DNA of 5,458 nt, from the NCBI GenBank assembly GCA_031281985.1, contig JAITEO010000205.1, positions 1 to 5,458 on the forward strand. The letters run 5' to 3'. The position numbers and the translations under genes are program-made. This DNA is from Zoogloeaceae bacterium (GTDB lineage: Bacteria > Pseudomonadota > Gammaproteobacteria > Burkholderiales > Rhodocyclaceae). The notes under the pieces were generated by a model, which was not told where the DNA came from, ran no database searches, and saw nothing but the letters and a program-made list of their open reading frames with translations. The number at the start of each line of letters is the position of its first letter. Position 1 is the first letter of the stretch. Shown here one piece after another: positions 1 through 5,396 of the stretch.

Positions 1-1176
1 AAGGATCCGGAAAAAATGCTCGAATGGTTGCATCGCGCCGCCGAAGGCGGCTATCCGCCCGCGCAATATATGCTGGGAACCCTGTATGGCTGGCCGGGAT
101 TCGCGCACATGAACCTGGAAACCTCGGCGCATTGGCTGCACGCGGCGGCAAAGGCCGGACATCCGCTGGCGCAATATTTTTATGGCAAGGCGCGTTACCT
201 GGGACGCGGCGCGCCCGCGGACGAAAAGGAAGGGCGGCAATGGCTGGAAGCCGCCGCGCGCGCGGCGGAGATGTTCGACGAGGCCGGAAGCTTGAAGCCC
301 GTCTTCGATGAAAAAACCCGGCAACCGCACCCGGAATTCGCCTGGCTCAACCTGGGCGCGGCGGGAACGGTGAAGCGGGACGATCCGGGCGTGCAAATCC
401 TGGAGTGGCTCACAGGAGGGTTCAACTACTATAACGCCAAGATGGGAGACACCTGGGTCGGCATAGACCTGGCAAATTCCTTCCTGCAAAACCTCGATCG
501 GCGCGCGGCGCTGGAAAAACTGGCGGCGGCGGGCGACGCCGACGCCCAGTTCGCGCTGGGCATCCTCCTGTATCAGGAGCAACTCTCGCCGCCCCTGCGT
601 GGCGGTCTCTTCTGCATGGGGTGCGAAGCGGATCAATACCTGCCGGAAGAAATCGCACGCTTTACAAAGCAAGGCCTGACATGGTTGCGGCAAGCGGCAA
701 ATGCCGGACACGCGCAAGCGCGGCGGACGCTGCGGCGCATCGAAATCGGCGATCCGCGCGGGGACGAGGTCGATCTGGCGATGGCAAAAAAAGTGCTCTG
801 CCAACGCGTGCGGTTGTCCGACGAGTGTGCGCCGTGGGAAGTGGCGGCAGAAGCGGAAGAAACGGAAGAATTACAAACACTGCGTCAGGCAGCGCAGACG
901 GGGGACGCCCAGGCGGCTATCCGGCTGGGCGAGGCGCTGTACGCCGAATATGGCTACACACAGAACTGGCGGGATTACTTCGGGCCAGCCCTGACAAGCG
1001 CGGAGGAAGCGCGTTCCCTGTTCCTTACGGCAGCCAGGGCGGGCATTGCCCGCGCATACTGCCGTCTGGCGCAGGGCTATTGGAAGGAAGGCAACACCGT
1101 CGAAGCCCTGTCCTGGTTCCTGAAGGCACAACCAGAAATGCCCGCGCACTGGCTGGAAACCCGCGATTGCCCGTAA
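1..1176 (+). CDS. Sel1-like repeat (TPR-like) protein, 5' end outside window
   Basis: This is an alpha-helical solenoid protein of the Sel1-like repeat family, which usually acts as a protein-protein scaffold; the partner cannot be told. The first ATG is at 16, giving 386 residues, but the frame is open back to base 1 (K-D-P-E-K before the Met). Those residues fit the usual lead-in of a Sel1 repeat, so the gene probably starts upstream. An AAGGA at 1-5 leaves a start at 16 possible. Repeat-like stretches, counted from Met16, are WLHRAAEGGYPPAQYMLG (4-21), WLHAAAKAGHPLAQYFYG (40-57), WLEAAARA (76-83), LEKLAAAGDADAQFALG (166-182), WLRQAANAGHAQAR (223-236), LRQAAQTGDAQAAIRLG (289-305) and LFLTAARAGIARAYCRLA (335-352). 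The stretch 85-165 is poorly repetitive. Any signal peptide would lie outside the window. It converges on queC and is followed nine bases later by a repeat element whose terminator-like hairpin would end its transcript. The family call is firm; the function is unknown. Confidence 0.85.
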   Translation, partial: KDPEKMLEWLHRAAEGGYPPAQYMLGTLYGWPGFAHMNLETSAHWLHAAAKAGHPLAQYFYGKARYLGRGAPADEKEGRQWLEAAARAAEMFDEAGSLKPVFDEKTRQPHPEFAWLNLGAAGTVKRDDPGVQILEWLTGGFNYYNAKMGDTWVGIDLANSFLQNLDRRAALEKLAAAGDADAQFALGILLYQEQLSPPLRGGLFCMGCEADQYLPEEIARFTKQGLTWLRQAANAGHAQARRTLRRIEIGDPRGDEVDLAMAKKVLCQRVRLSDECAPWEVAAEAEETEELQTLRQAAQTGDAQAAIRLGEALYAEYGYTQNWRDYFGPALTSAEEARSLFLTAARAGIARAYCRLAQGYWKEGNTVEALSWFLKAQPEMPAHWLETRDCP

Positions 1177-1225
1177 ACTGCGTGCGGCAAAAAGTAGAAA
1201 CCTACTTTTTGCCGGGTCAATCAGC

Positions 1226-1256
1226 AAAAAAGGACAGGCGAAGCCTGCCCTTTTTT
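1226..1256. terminator. Bidirectional terminator-like hairpin (module E, copy 1)
   Basis: Six A, then GGACAGGC, loop GAA, GCCTGCCC, then six T. The stem has one A-C mismatch and is extended by A-T pairs, with a T tract on either strand. It lies 50 bases after the Sel1-gene stop, and beyond the queC stop on the other strand, so it could end both converging transcripts. Confidence 0.65.
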
Positions 1257-1297
1257 GGATAAAGGCAAGGAAACCCCACGACCCACCTGCACGATCC

Positions 1298-1375
1298 CGT
1301 AGGGGTGCATTGCATGCGCCCGTTGGCCATCATGCGGCAGGGACGGTTTGCGGGCGCGCGCAGCGCGCCCCTACG
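1298..1375. repeat. Paired REP-like palindromes with GTAGGGG ends (module G, copy 1)
   Basis: CGTAGGGG at 1298-1305 is matched by CCCCTACG at 1368-1375. Inside lie two separate hairpins: GGGTGCAT, loop TGC, ATGCGCCC (1303-1321), and GGGCGCGC, loop GCA, GCGCGCCC (1352-1370), with 30 bases between. Two inverted palindromes with a short spacer resemble the paired units of REP/BIME elements. A single compact version occurs at 5368-5396. Confidence 0.7.
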
Positions 1376-1476
1376 AGAACCTCAAGGCCGCGCTGGTTTT
1401 TCCTTGGGTTTACATGGTTTGAAGCCAGGCTTCGCCTGGTTTCAAACCCCAAGATAACCCGGCAAAAAGTAGATTT

Positions 1477-2160
1477 TTACTTTTTGCCGTTTTCCATATA
1501 CCGTGTCGGATCGGGCAGTTCCGCGGCGGCGAAGCCTTCGCGGCGCAGGCGGCAGGAATCGCACAGGCCGCAGGCGCGGCCTTTTTCGTCTGCCTGGTAG
1601 CAGGAAACCGTGAGGCGGTAATCCACGTCCAGGCTATGTCCCAGGCGGATGATCCCGGCCTTGGAAAGCCGCATCAGGGGCGTGTGCAGGGTGAGTCTTT
1701 CTCCTTCCACCCCGGCCTTGGTCGCCAGGTTGGCCAGGGATTCGAAGGCGGCGACGTATTCCGGGCGGCAGTCCGGGTAGCCGGAATAATCCACGGCATT
1801 GACGCCAACGAAGAGGTCGCGGCTGGAGAGCACCTCGGCCCAGGCCAGCGCCAGCGACAGCAGGATGGTGTTGCGGGCGGGCACGTAGGTGATGGGGATG
1901 CCCGGCTGCACGCCCGCCACGGGGATTTCCATGCGCGCGTCGGTCAGGGCGGAGCCGCCGAACTGTCCCAGATCGAGTTGCAGGATTCGATGTTCCGCCG
2001 CGCCCATCGCTGCCGCGACGCGACGCGCGGCATCCAGTTCGGCGCGATGCCGCTGTCCGTAGTCGAGGGAAAGACAGTAGGCCGCAAACCCCTGGCGTCT
2101 CGCCACCGCCAGGCAGGTTGCGGAATCCAGTCCGCCGGAGAGGAGAATGACCGCCTTCAT
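1477..2160 (-). CDS. queC: 7-cyano-7-deazaguanine (preQ0) synthase QueC
   Basis: QueC converts 7-carboxy-7-deazaguanine (the QueE product) to preQ0, using ATP and ammonia, in the cytoplasmic queuosine pathway. The 227-residue product has the usual length. The PP-loop SGGLDS is at 8-13, followed by family blocks DYGQRH (33-38), YVPARNT (92-98) and [12 protein letters not shown] (124-135). The zinc site is complete: C187, C197, C200 and C203 in [18 protein letters not shown]. The ATG at 2160 is supported because the PP-loop follows at the normal distance and GGAGG lies 11 bases upstream, inside the end of the PilZ gene, whose stop is only 6 bases away; coupled translation is likely. The C-terminus is odd: after the family-like DPTRY come M-E-N-G-K-K and TAA, and the codons GGC AAA AAG TAA are the terminus of a repeat element. 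QueE is encoded upstream, beyond the PilZ gene. Confidence 0.97.
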   Translation of the reverse strand: MKAVILLSGGLDSATCLAVARRQGFAAYCLSLDYGQRHRAELDAARRVAAAMGAAEHRILQLDLGQFGGSALTDARMEIPVAGVQPGIPITYVPARNTILLSLALAWAEVLSSRDLFVGVNAVDYSGYPDCRPEYVAAFESLANLATKAGVEGERLTLHTPLMRLSKAGIIRLGHSLDVDYRLTVSCYQADEKGRACGLCDSCRLRREGFAAAELPDPTRYMENGKK

Positions 2161-2166
2161 CGGGAT

Positions 2167-2571
2167 TCACGCCTCCATGTCGGCGGAAGTCAGGTGTTCC
2201 AGTTCGCGGGAAAGCAGGGTTTCGTCGCCCAGGTTGAGTTCGATCAGGCGGCGCAGGTGGGTGATGCTGTCGAGGTCGATTTCCACGCAGACGAGGCCAA
2301 TGTCCCGCCCGCGGATGTGCGCGACCTCGGCGCGCATGCAGATGCCGCTCTCCAGGGTTTCGTCGCCGTCCATGCCGCTCAGGTCCAGCGCCAGCGTACA
2401 GCTTGCGCCGGGCGCGAGATCGACGGACGCGTCGGTTTGAATGAGCGCGCCCTTCAGGGAAAAATCCAGCACCTTCGCCGGATACTCCCGCTCCACGCCC
2501 TGGCGCCGAAACGCCAGACAGGCCGGACTATCGAAATGAATGCGCGCAAAACGCCTGCGATTGGGTTCCAT
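2167..2571 (-). CDS. Single-domain PilZ protein, PA4608/MapZ-like c-di-GMP receptor
   Basis: This is a 134-residue cytoplasmic protein that is essentially one PilZ domain. The two c-di-GMP motifs are intact: RxxxR as R6-R7-F8-A9-R10, and DxSxxG as D36-F-S38-L-K-G41. The C-terminal stretch EIDLDSITHLRRLIELNLGD (98-117, followed by ETLL) closely matches my memory of the end of Pseudomonas aeruginosa PA4608 (MapZ), which binds c-di-GMP and modulates the chemotaxis methyltransferase CheR1. Whether this protein does the same is inference. The start at 2571 is chosen because GGAG lies 6 bases upstream and the PilZ RxxxR follows at once; a longer frame to 2715 runs through repeat sequence. It precedes queC by 6 bases and follows queE across a repeat element. 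I recall queE and queC usually being adjacent in related genomes, so its place between them is notable. No transmembrane segment or signal peptide is seen. Confidence 0.92.
   Translation of the reverse strand: MEPNRRRFARIHFDSPACLAFRRQGVEREYPAKVLDFSLKGALIQTDASVDLAPGASCTLALDLSGMDGDETLESGICMRAEVAHIRGRDIGLVCVEIDLDSITHLRRLIELNLGDETLLSRELEHLTSADMEA
2172..2176 (-). promoter_or_regulatory. Ribosome binding site of queC inside the PilZ gene
   Basis: GGAGG on the minus strand, 11 bases before the queC ATG, is formed by the last codons of the PilZ gene. The spacing is long but usable. It supports PilZ-queC being one transcriptional and translational unit. Confidence 0.55.
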
Positions 2572-2577
2572 GGGTGT

Positions 2578-2581
2578 CTCC
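2578..2581 (-). promoter_or_regulatory. Ribosome binding site fixing the PilZ gene start
   Basis: GGAG on the minus strand, 6 bases before the ATG at 2571. It decides between this start and the longer open frame beginning at 2715. It lies just outside the repeat element that begins at 2595. Confidence 0.65.
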
Positions 2582-2767
2582 AGGAAGTAGTGTACGGCAA
2601 AAAGTAAAAACCTGCTTTTATCGAGTCTGTCCGATGCAATGAAAAAATAGAGAAGACCCGTCAATCTATCCTCGACGAAACGCCGCAATCCCCCTTGTGT
2701 GCGGCTTCGCCGCATCTGGCTTTCGCCAGACCAGCCTGCGGCTGTCCTCCGGCCTTTGGCCTCCGCA

Positions 2768-2778
2768 GGGGGGGGGGG
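2768..2778. repeat. Homopolymer tract of 11 G
   Basis: Eleven consecutive G on the plus strand, just after module B of copy 2, where the other copies have no such run. Tracts of this length are slippage-prone in replication and error-prone in sequencing. It lies about 200 bases upstream of the PilZ start on the transcribed strand. Confidence 0.95.
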
Positions 2779-2834
2779 AAGAAAACCGTGCGACCGTGCG
2801 GATGGGAGATAGTGGGTTTCCTTGCCTTTACTCC

Positions 2835-2865
2835 AAAAAATGGCAAGCTCCGCTTGCCCTTTTTT
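2835..2865. terminator. Bidirectional terminator-like hairpin (module E, copy 2)
   Basis: Six A, T, GGCAAGC, loop TCC, GCTTGCC, C, then six T. It has a 7-bp GC-rich stem, one T-C mismatch and an A-T extension. It lies about 50 bases past the queE stop on the minus strand and would end the queE transcript before the PilZ gene. Confidence 0.65.
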
Positions 2866-2912
2866 GCTGAATGAACCGGCAAAAAGTGGTTTTTAACTTT
2901 TTGACGTTTTAG

Positions 2913-3572
2913 TCATTTCCCCTGCATGTTACCCCAGAGTTGTTTGTGCAATGGTAACTGAAAGCGCGCGTCCAGGCCGTCGGCGAGGAGCCATTCTGCC
3001 AGTTCCACGGGGGATTGCAGGCCATGCGCCGGGGAAAGGAATACCGGGCAGCGCGTTGGGAGCCGGTGTTCCGCCATTTTCGCGCAGGCCCAGTCGTAAT
3101 CCGCGCGGTTGGCGATGACGATTTTGAGTTCATCTTTCGGCGTGAGCAAGGCAAGATTCTCCCAGCGGTTCTTCTCCGCTTCGCCGGAGGATGGCGTCTT
3201 GATATCGACGATGCGCGCCACGCGCGTATCCACACCGTCGATGGCGAGCGCGCCAGAGGTTTCCAGGCAGACTTCATAGCCCGCGTCGCACAGCGCCGAA
3301 AGCAGGGCCGGGCAACGCTTCTGCGCCAGCGGCTCGCCGCCCGTGACGCAGACGTGCCGGGTAGGCCAGCGGCGCACGGCGGCGAGGATCTCGTCTGGCG
3401 TCATGTCCTTGCCGCCGGAAAACGCATACGTCGTATCGCACCAGCGGCAACGCAGCGGACACCCGGTCAGGCGAATGAATACGCTGGGCAAACCCACGCG
3501 CGAAGCCTCGCCCTGCAAAGAGAAAAAAAGCTCACGCACCCGCAAAGGGGGAAGCGTCGATATGTGCGTCAA
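2913..3572 (-). CDS. queE: 7-carboxy-7-deazaguanine synthase QueE (radical SAM)
   Basis: QueE rearranges 6-carboxy-tetrahydropterin to 7-carboxy-7-deazaguanine using S-adenosylmethionine and a 4Fe-4S cluster; QueC then uses the product. From the chosen TTG start the protein has 219 residues, normal for the family. ELFFSLQGEASRVGLPS (14-30) is the family N-terminal block. The cluster cysteines C38, C42 and C45 form CxxxCxxC, here CPLRCRWC. GGEP (78-81) is the SAM-binding motif, LETSGA is at 103-108, and the C-terminal RFQLPLHKQLWG (203-214) is typical. No ATG gives a family-like N-terminus: the ATG at 3680 would add 36 residues encoded by repeat DNA. TTG at 3572 is preferred because GAGGG lies 9 bases upstream. 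TTG at 3545 and GTG at 3539 are alternatives without a clear Shine-Dalgarno. Both the chosen start and its binding site lie in a repeat-element terminus. Confidence 0.93.
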   Translation of the reverse strand: MTHISTLPPLRVRELFFSLQGEASRVGLPSVFIRLTGCPLRCRWCDTTYAFSGGKDMTPDEILAAVRRWPTRHVCVTGGEPLAQKRCPALLSALCDAGYEVCLETSGALAIDGVDTRVARIVDIKTPSSGEAEKNRWENLALLTPKDELKIVIANRADYDWACAKMAEHRLPTRCPVFLSPAHGLQSPVELAEWLLADGLDARFQLPLHKQLWGNMQGK

Positions 3573-3581
3573 AAAGTGAAA

Positions 3582-3586
3582 CCCTC
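3582..3586 (-). promoter_or_regulatory. Ribosome binding site of queE within a repeat terminus
   Basis: GAGGG on the minus strand, 9 bases before the TTG at 3572. It sits in the loop region of the terminal hairpin of copy 3. The corresponding place in copy 4 reads GTGGG, so the match to the ribosome is specific to this copy. Folding of the hairpin could hide the site and the start codon. Confidence 0.5.
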
Positions 3587-3747
3587 GCTTTTTGTGCGGC
3601 TTTGCTGCATCTGGCTTTACCAGACCAGCTTTCAGCAGCCTTCGGCCTTGTGCCGGATATTTGGGTTGAAGGCAAAGCAAATCTTTGCTTCAACCCATGA
3701 AACCAACGAAAACCTATCCGGCCGTGGGGTTTCGTTGCCTTTACTCC

Positions 3748-3778
3748 AAAAAAGGGCAGGCTTTGCCTGTCCTTTTTT
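3748..3778. terminator. Bidirectional terminator-like hairpin (module E, copy 3)
   Basis: Six A, GGGCAGGC, loop TTT, GCCTGTCC, then six T. The stem is 8 bp with one G-T pair plus six A-T pairs. It lies about 48 bases beyond the cpoB stop on the minus strand and would end the pal-cpoB transcript ahead of queE. Confidence 0.7.
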
Positions 3779-3825
3779 GCTGACTGAACCGGCAAAAAGT
3801 GGATTTTCACTTTTTGCCGCTTTTC

Positions 3826-4572
3826 CTATTTGACGCGTTGCCGCGCCTGTGTCGCTGCTTGCGAGGTGGGGTATTTTTCGATGAGGTTCGTCAGCGTGCG
3901 GCGGGAGGCGGTTTGGTTGCCCATGTCGCGTTGGCAGTTGGCGATGGTGAGCAGGGCGTCCGGGGCGCGGGTGGAATCCGGCCAGCGGGTCGTGACCACC
4001 AGTTGCGCGTCGATGGCTTCGCGGCATTGTTTCTGGGCGTAGTAGGCGTTCCCCAGCCAGAATTGTGCGCCGGGCGTCATCTCGCTGTTGGGATAGACGC
4101 GCACGAAATCCGCCAGCGCCTTGGCGGCGGCGGCGTATTTGCCCGCCTTGAACTGGGCGAGCGCGTTCTCGTAAGCCTGGCTTTCGGCCTGGGCTTCCGG
4201 CGTGTTTTCCGCTGGCCCAGCGCCGCCACTGGCGCTGCCGCCGCTGGCGGGCGTGGATTCCATGCGCGCAAGGCGGCCGTCCAGATCCAGGTACAAATCC
4301 TGCAGGCGTTTCTTGGCCTGCGCGTTTTCGTAATTCAGGGTTTCGATTTCCCCGCGCAGGCGGGAGATTTCCTCGCGCAGTCCCATGAGCTGGGTAGCCA
4401 GTTCCAGTTGCGCCTTGGACTGGGTTTCGAGCTTGGCCTCGAAGGCGGCCTGCATGTCCCGGATTTGCCGGCGCGCCTCGTTGTCGTCGAAGAGTCCCGC
4501 CTGCGCGACGGAAATGCAGGACGCGGCGCAGAGAAGACCCAGCGCGCAGCGGGAAAGGAGCGCCGGGCGCAT
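3826..4572 (-). CDS. cpoB: Cell division coordinator CpoB (YbgF), Tol-Pal system periplasmic protein
   Basis: CpoB is a periplasmic protein that, in E. coli, binds TolA and PBP1B and coordinates outer-membrane constriction with septal peptidoglycan synthesis. The 248-residue product has a Sec signal peptide (1-25) with likely cleavage after VAQA, giving mature GLFDDNEARRQIRDM. A coiled coil covers about 30-105 (FEAKLETQSKAQLELATQL, then LREEISRLRGEIETL), a Gly/Ser/Ala-rich linker covers 107-125, and TPR motifs cover about 128-248, with family-like YENALAQFKAGKYAAA, PGAQFWLGNAYYAQK and PDALLTIANCQRDMG. The ATG at 4572 is chosen because it begins the signal peptide and follows the pal stop after one base (TGA G ATG), implying translational coupling; the frame to 4764 only overlaps pal. 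Two cysteines in the TPR part, C183 and C213, could pair in the periplasm. A repeat element begins six bases after the stop. Confidence 0.94.
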   Translation of the reverse strand: MRPALLSRCALGLLCAASCISVAQAGLFDDNEARRQIRDMQAAFEAKLETQSKAQLELATQLMGLREEISRLRGEIETLNYENAQAKKRLQDLYLDLDGRLARMESTPASGGSASGGAGPAENTPEAQAESQAYENALAQFKAGKYAAAAKALADFVRVYPNSEMTPGAQFWLGNAYYAQKQCREAIDAQLVVTTRWPDSTRAPDALLTIANCQRDMGNQTASRRTLTNLIEKYPTSQAATQARQRVK

Positions 4573-4573
4573 C

Positions 4574-5092
4574 TCAAAACTCGCCGGAATAGAGGATGTC
4601 GGCGCGGCGGTTTTCCGCCCAGGCGGTCTCGTTATGCCCTTCGGCGCGCGGCTTTTCCTCGCCCAGGCTGACGGCTTCCACCTGCGCTTCCTGCACACCC
4701 AGAAGCAGCAGCATCTGCCGCACCGCTTCCGCGCGCTTTTGCCCCAGCGAGAGGTTGTATTCACGGCTGCCGCGTTCGTCGGTATTGCCCTGGATCAGCA
4801 CCTTGAAGTTCCGATTTTCCACCAGGAAACGGGCGTGCGCGGCCACCAGATCGCGGTAGTTTTCCTCGATGTTGTAGCGATCGAGCGCGAAATACACGCT
4901 GCGCCTGGCAAGCGCCCCCTTGGTGAGAATGTCCGGCAGATTGCCGCTGCCCACGCCGCCGGCATCGACGCGCGTGATGTTGCCGTCACGATCCTCCACC
5001 GGCGCGGCATCGCTCTCCGGCCCGGTAGTGGTGCAGCTTGCCAGCATCAGTGCCGCAAGCGCCAGGAACATCCAGGAAACCATTTTTTTCAT
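4574..5092 (-). CDS. pal: Peptidoglycan-associated lipoprotein Pal
   Basis: Pal is the outer-membrane lipoprotein of the Tol-Pal system; it binds peptidoglycan and TolB. The 172-residue product starts with a lipoprotein signal: K2-K3, a hydrophobic stretch at 5-18, and lipobox L17-A18-S19-C20. The residue after the cysteine is Thr, compatible with outer-membrane sorting. The OmpA-like domain runs from about 65 to 172, with VYFALDRYNI (66-75), the peptidoglycan-binding block GNTDERGSREYNLSLGQKRA (102-121), and NRRADILY (161-168). The start at 5092 is chosen over an in-frame ATG at 5107 because AGGAG lies exactly 7 bases upstream and the 5107 start would include the ribosome site itself. cpoB follows after one base. 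The upstream neighbour is expected to be tolB, beyond the repeat element and outside the window. The leader 5093-5186 is AT-rich, but I see no convincing -35/-10 pair. Confidence 0.97.
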   Translation of the reverse strand: MKKMVSWMFLALAALMLASCTTTGPESDAAPVEDRDGNITRVDAGGVGSGNLPDILTKGALARRSVYFALDRYNIEENYRDLVAAHARFLVENRNFKVLIQGNTDERGSREYNLSLGQKRAEAVRQMLLLLGVQEAQVEAVSLGEEKPRAEGHNETAWAENRRADILYSGEF

Positions 5093-5099
5093 GTCATTT

Positions 5100-5104
5100 C
5101 TCCT
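5100..5104 (-). promoter_or_regulatory. Ribosome binding site fixing the pal start
   Basis: AGGAG on the minus strand with a 7-base spacer to the ATG at 5092. It rules against the in-frame ATG at 5107, which overlaps this site. Confidence 0.8.
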
Positions 5105-5367
5105 CATTGGAATGTGGAATTGGGTTGTTGGAAAAAGAAAAACAGAACTCTGGCGGATTTATGCCCGCTTTGCAAATTTGTTTAATCGTCAAAAAGTAAA
5201 AACCCACTTTTTGTGCGGCAAAGCCGCATTTTGCTACGCAAAACCAGCCTTCGGCTGTCCTGCGGCCTTCGGCCTTGTGCCGGGTTAATCAGAGGTTGAA
5301 GGCAAAGCAAGCTTCGCCTTCAACCCGTAACAACCCAAGGAAAAACCCGCGCGGCCTGTGTGGTTGT

Positions 5368-5396
5368 CGTAGGGGCGCACGCAGTGCGCCCCTACG
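5368..5396. repeat. Perfect GTAGGGGCGC palindrome (module G, copy 4)
   Basis: CGTAGGGGCGCAC, loop GCA, GTGCGCCCCTACG: 13-bp arms without mismatch. It corresponds to the split pair at 1298-1375 in copy 1 and is absent from copies 2 and 3, so it behaves as an optional insert, perhaps an independent REP-like unit. Confidence 0.85.

Larger units (their letters stand above)
1185..1489 (-). repeat. Modular palindromic intergenic element, copy 1 (inverted relative to the others)
   Basis: About 305 bp fill the 300-bp gap between the convergent stop codons of the Sel1 gene and queC. The left terminus is a perfect 13-bp hairpin, CGGCAAAAAGTAG / CTACTTTTTGCCG with loop AAAC (1185-1214). The right terminus is CGGCAAAAAGTA / TACTTTTTGCCG (1460-1489). 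Between them, in order, are a terminator-like hairpin (1226-1256), the conserved block AAAGGCAAGGAAACCCCAC (1261-1279), a GTAGGGG palindrome pair (1298-1375) and a GGTTTGAA / TTCAAACC hairpin with inner CCAGGC / GCCTGG (1416-1448). These are the reverse complements, in reversed order, of modules F, E, D, G and C in the other copies; module B is absent. The right terminus overlaps the last 13 bases of queC. No coding gene is seen in this gap. Confidence 0.88.
2595..2906 (+). repeat. Modular palindromic intergenic element, copy 2
   Basis: About 312 bp fill most of the 341-bp gap between queE and the PilZ gene. The left terminus CGGCAAAAAGTAAAAACC (2595-2612) faces inward, but its hairpin partner is decayed. 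The right terminus is CGGCAAAAAGT / AACTTTTTGACG (2877-2906) with one mismatch, and it ends six bases from the queE stop. Module B (2700-2769) holds nested hairpins: TGCGGC-TTC-GCCGCA, TCTGGC-TTTC-GCCAGA and an outer CCTGCGG / CCGCAGG. It is followed by an 11-G run, the D block (2812-2834) and hairpin E (2835-2865). Modules C and G are missing. Bases 2624-2695 match nothing in the other copies and hold no gene. A TTGACG occurs there on the minus strand (2659-2664), but no good -10 follows, so a PilZ promoter is not demonstrated. Confidence 0.82.
3567..3819 (+). repeat. Modular palindromic intergenic element, copy 3
   Basis: About 253 bp fill the gap between cpoB and queE. The left terminus CGTCAAAAAGTGAAACCC starts at 3567 and folds through CAAAAAG / CTTTTTG (3570-3594). 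The right terminus is a perfect 12-bp hairpin, CGGCAAAAAGTG / CACTTTTTGCCG (3790-3819). In between: module B (3595-3656) with TGCGGC-TTT-GCTGCA and TCTGG / CCAGA; module C (3663-3696), GGGTTGAA / TTCAACCC with inner GCAAAG / CTTTGC; block D (3724-3747); and hairpin E (3748-3778). Module G is absent. The right end lies six bases from the cpoB stop; the left end overlaps the queE start by six bases. This is the tidiest copy and serves as the reference for the family. Confidence 0.9.

Noticed and set aside
621..1262. Plus-strand open frame of 213 codons within the Sel1 gene
   Set aside because: Out-of-frame overlap rich in Arg, Gly and Ala; the Sel1 frame carries the repeat motifs.
1310..1600. 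Small plus-strand open frame across copy 1 and the end of queC
   Set aside because: It consists of repeat sequence and queC antisense; no ribosome site or recognisable protein.
1636..2607. Open frame of 323 codons on the plus strand
   Set aside because: It lies antisense to queC and the PilZ gene, has no family-like motifs, and results from high GC; the minus-strand genes are unambiguous.
2572..2715. N-terminal extension of the PilZ gene to 2715
   Set aside because: It runs through repeat DNA; the ATG at 2571 has a good ribosome site and begins the domain.
3573..3680. N-terminal extension of queE to the ATG at 3680
   Set aside because: The extra 36 residues are encoded by repeat modules A to C and do not resemble QueE N-termini.
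1170..3835. Target-site duplications at the element ends
   Set aside because: I compared the bases outside each end by eye and saw no matching direct repeats, so none is claimed; very short ones cannot be excluded.
4573..4764. N-terminal extension of cpoB to the ATG at 4764
   Set aside because: It would overlap pal by about 190 bases and bury the clear signal peptide that starts at 4572.
3799..5185. Long plus-strand open frames opposite cpoB and pal
   Set aside because: Antisense shadows of well-recognised genes; composition is typical of shadow frames and no domain is visible.
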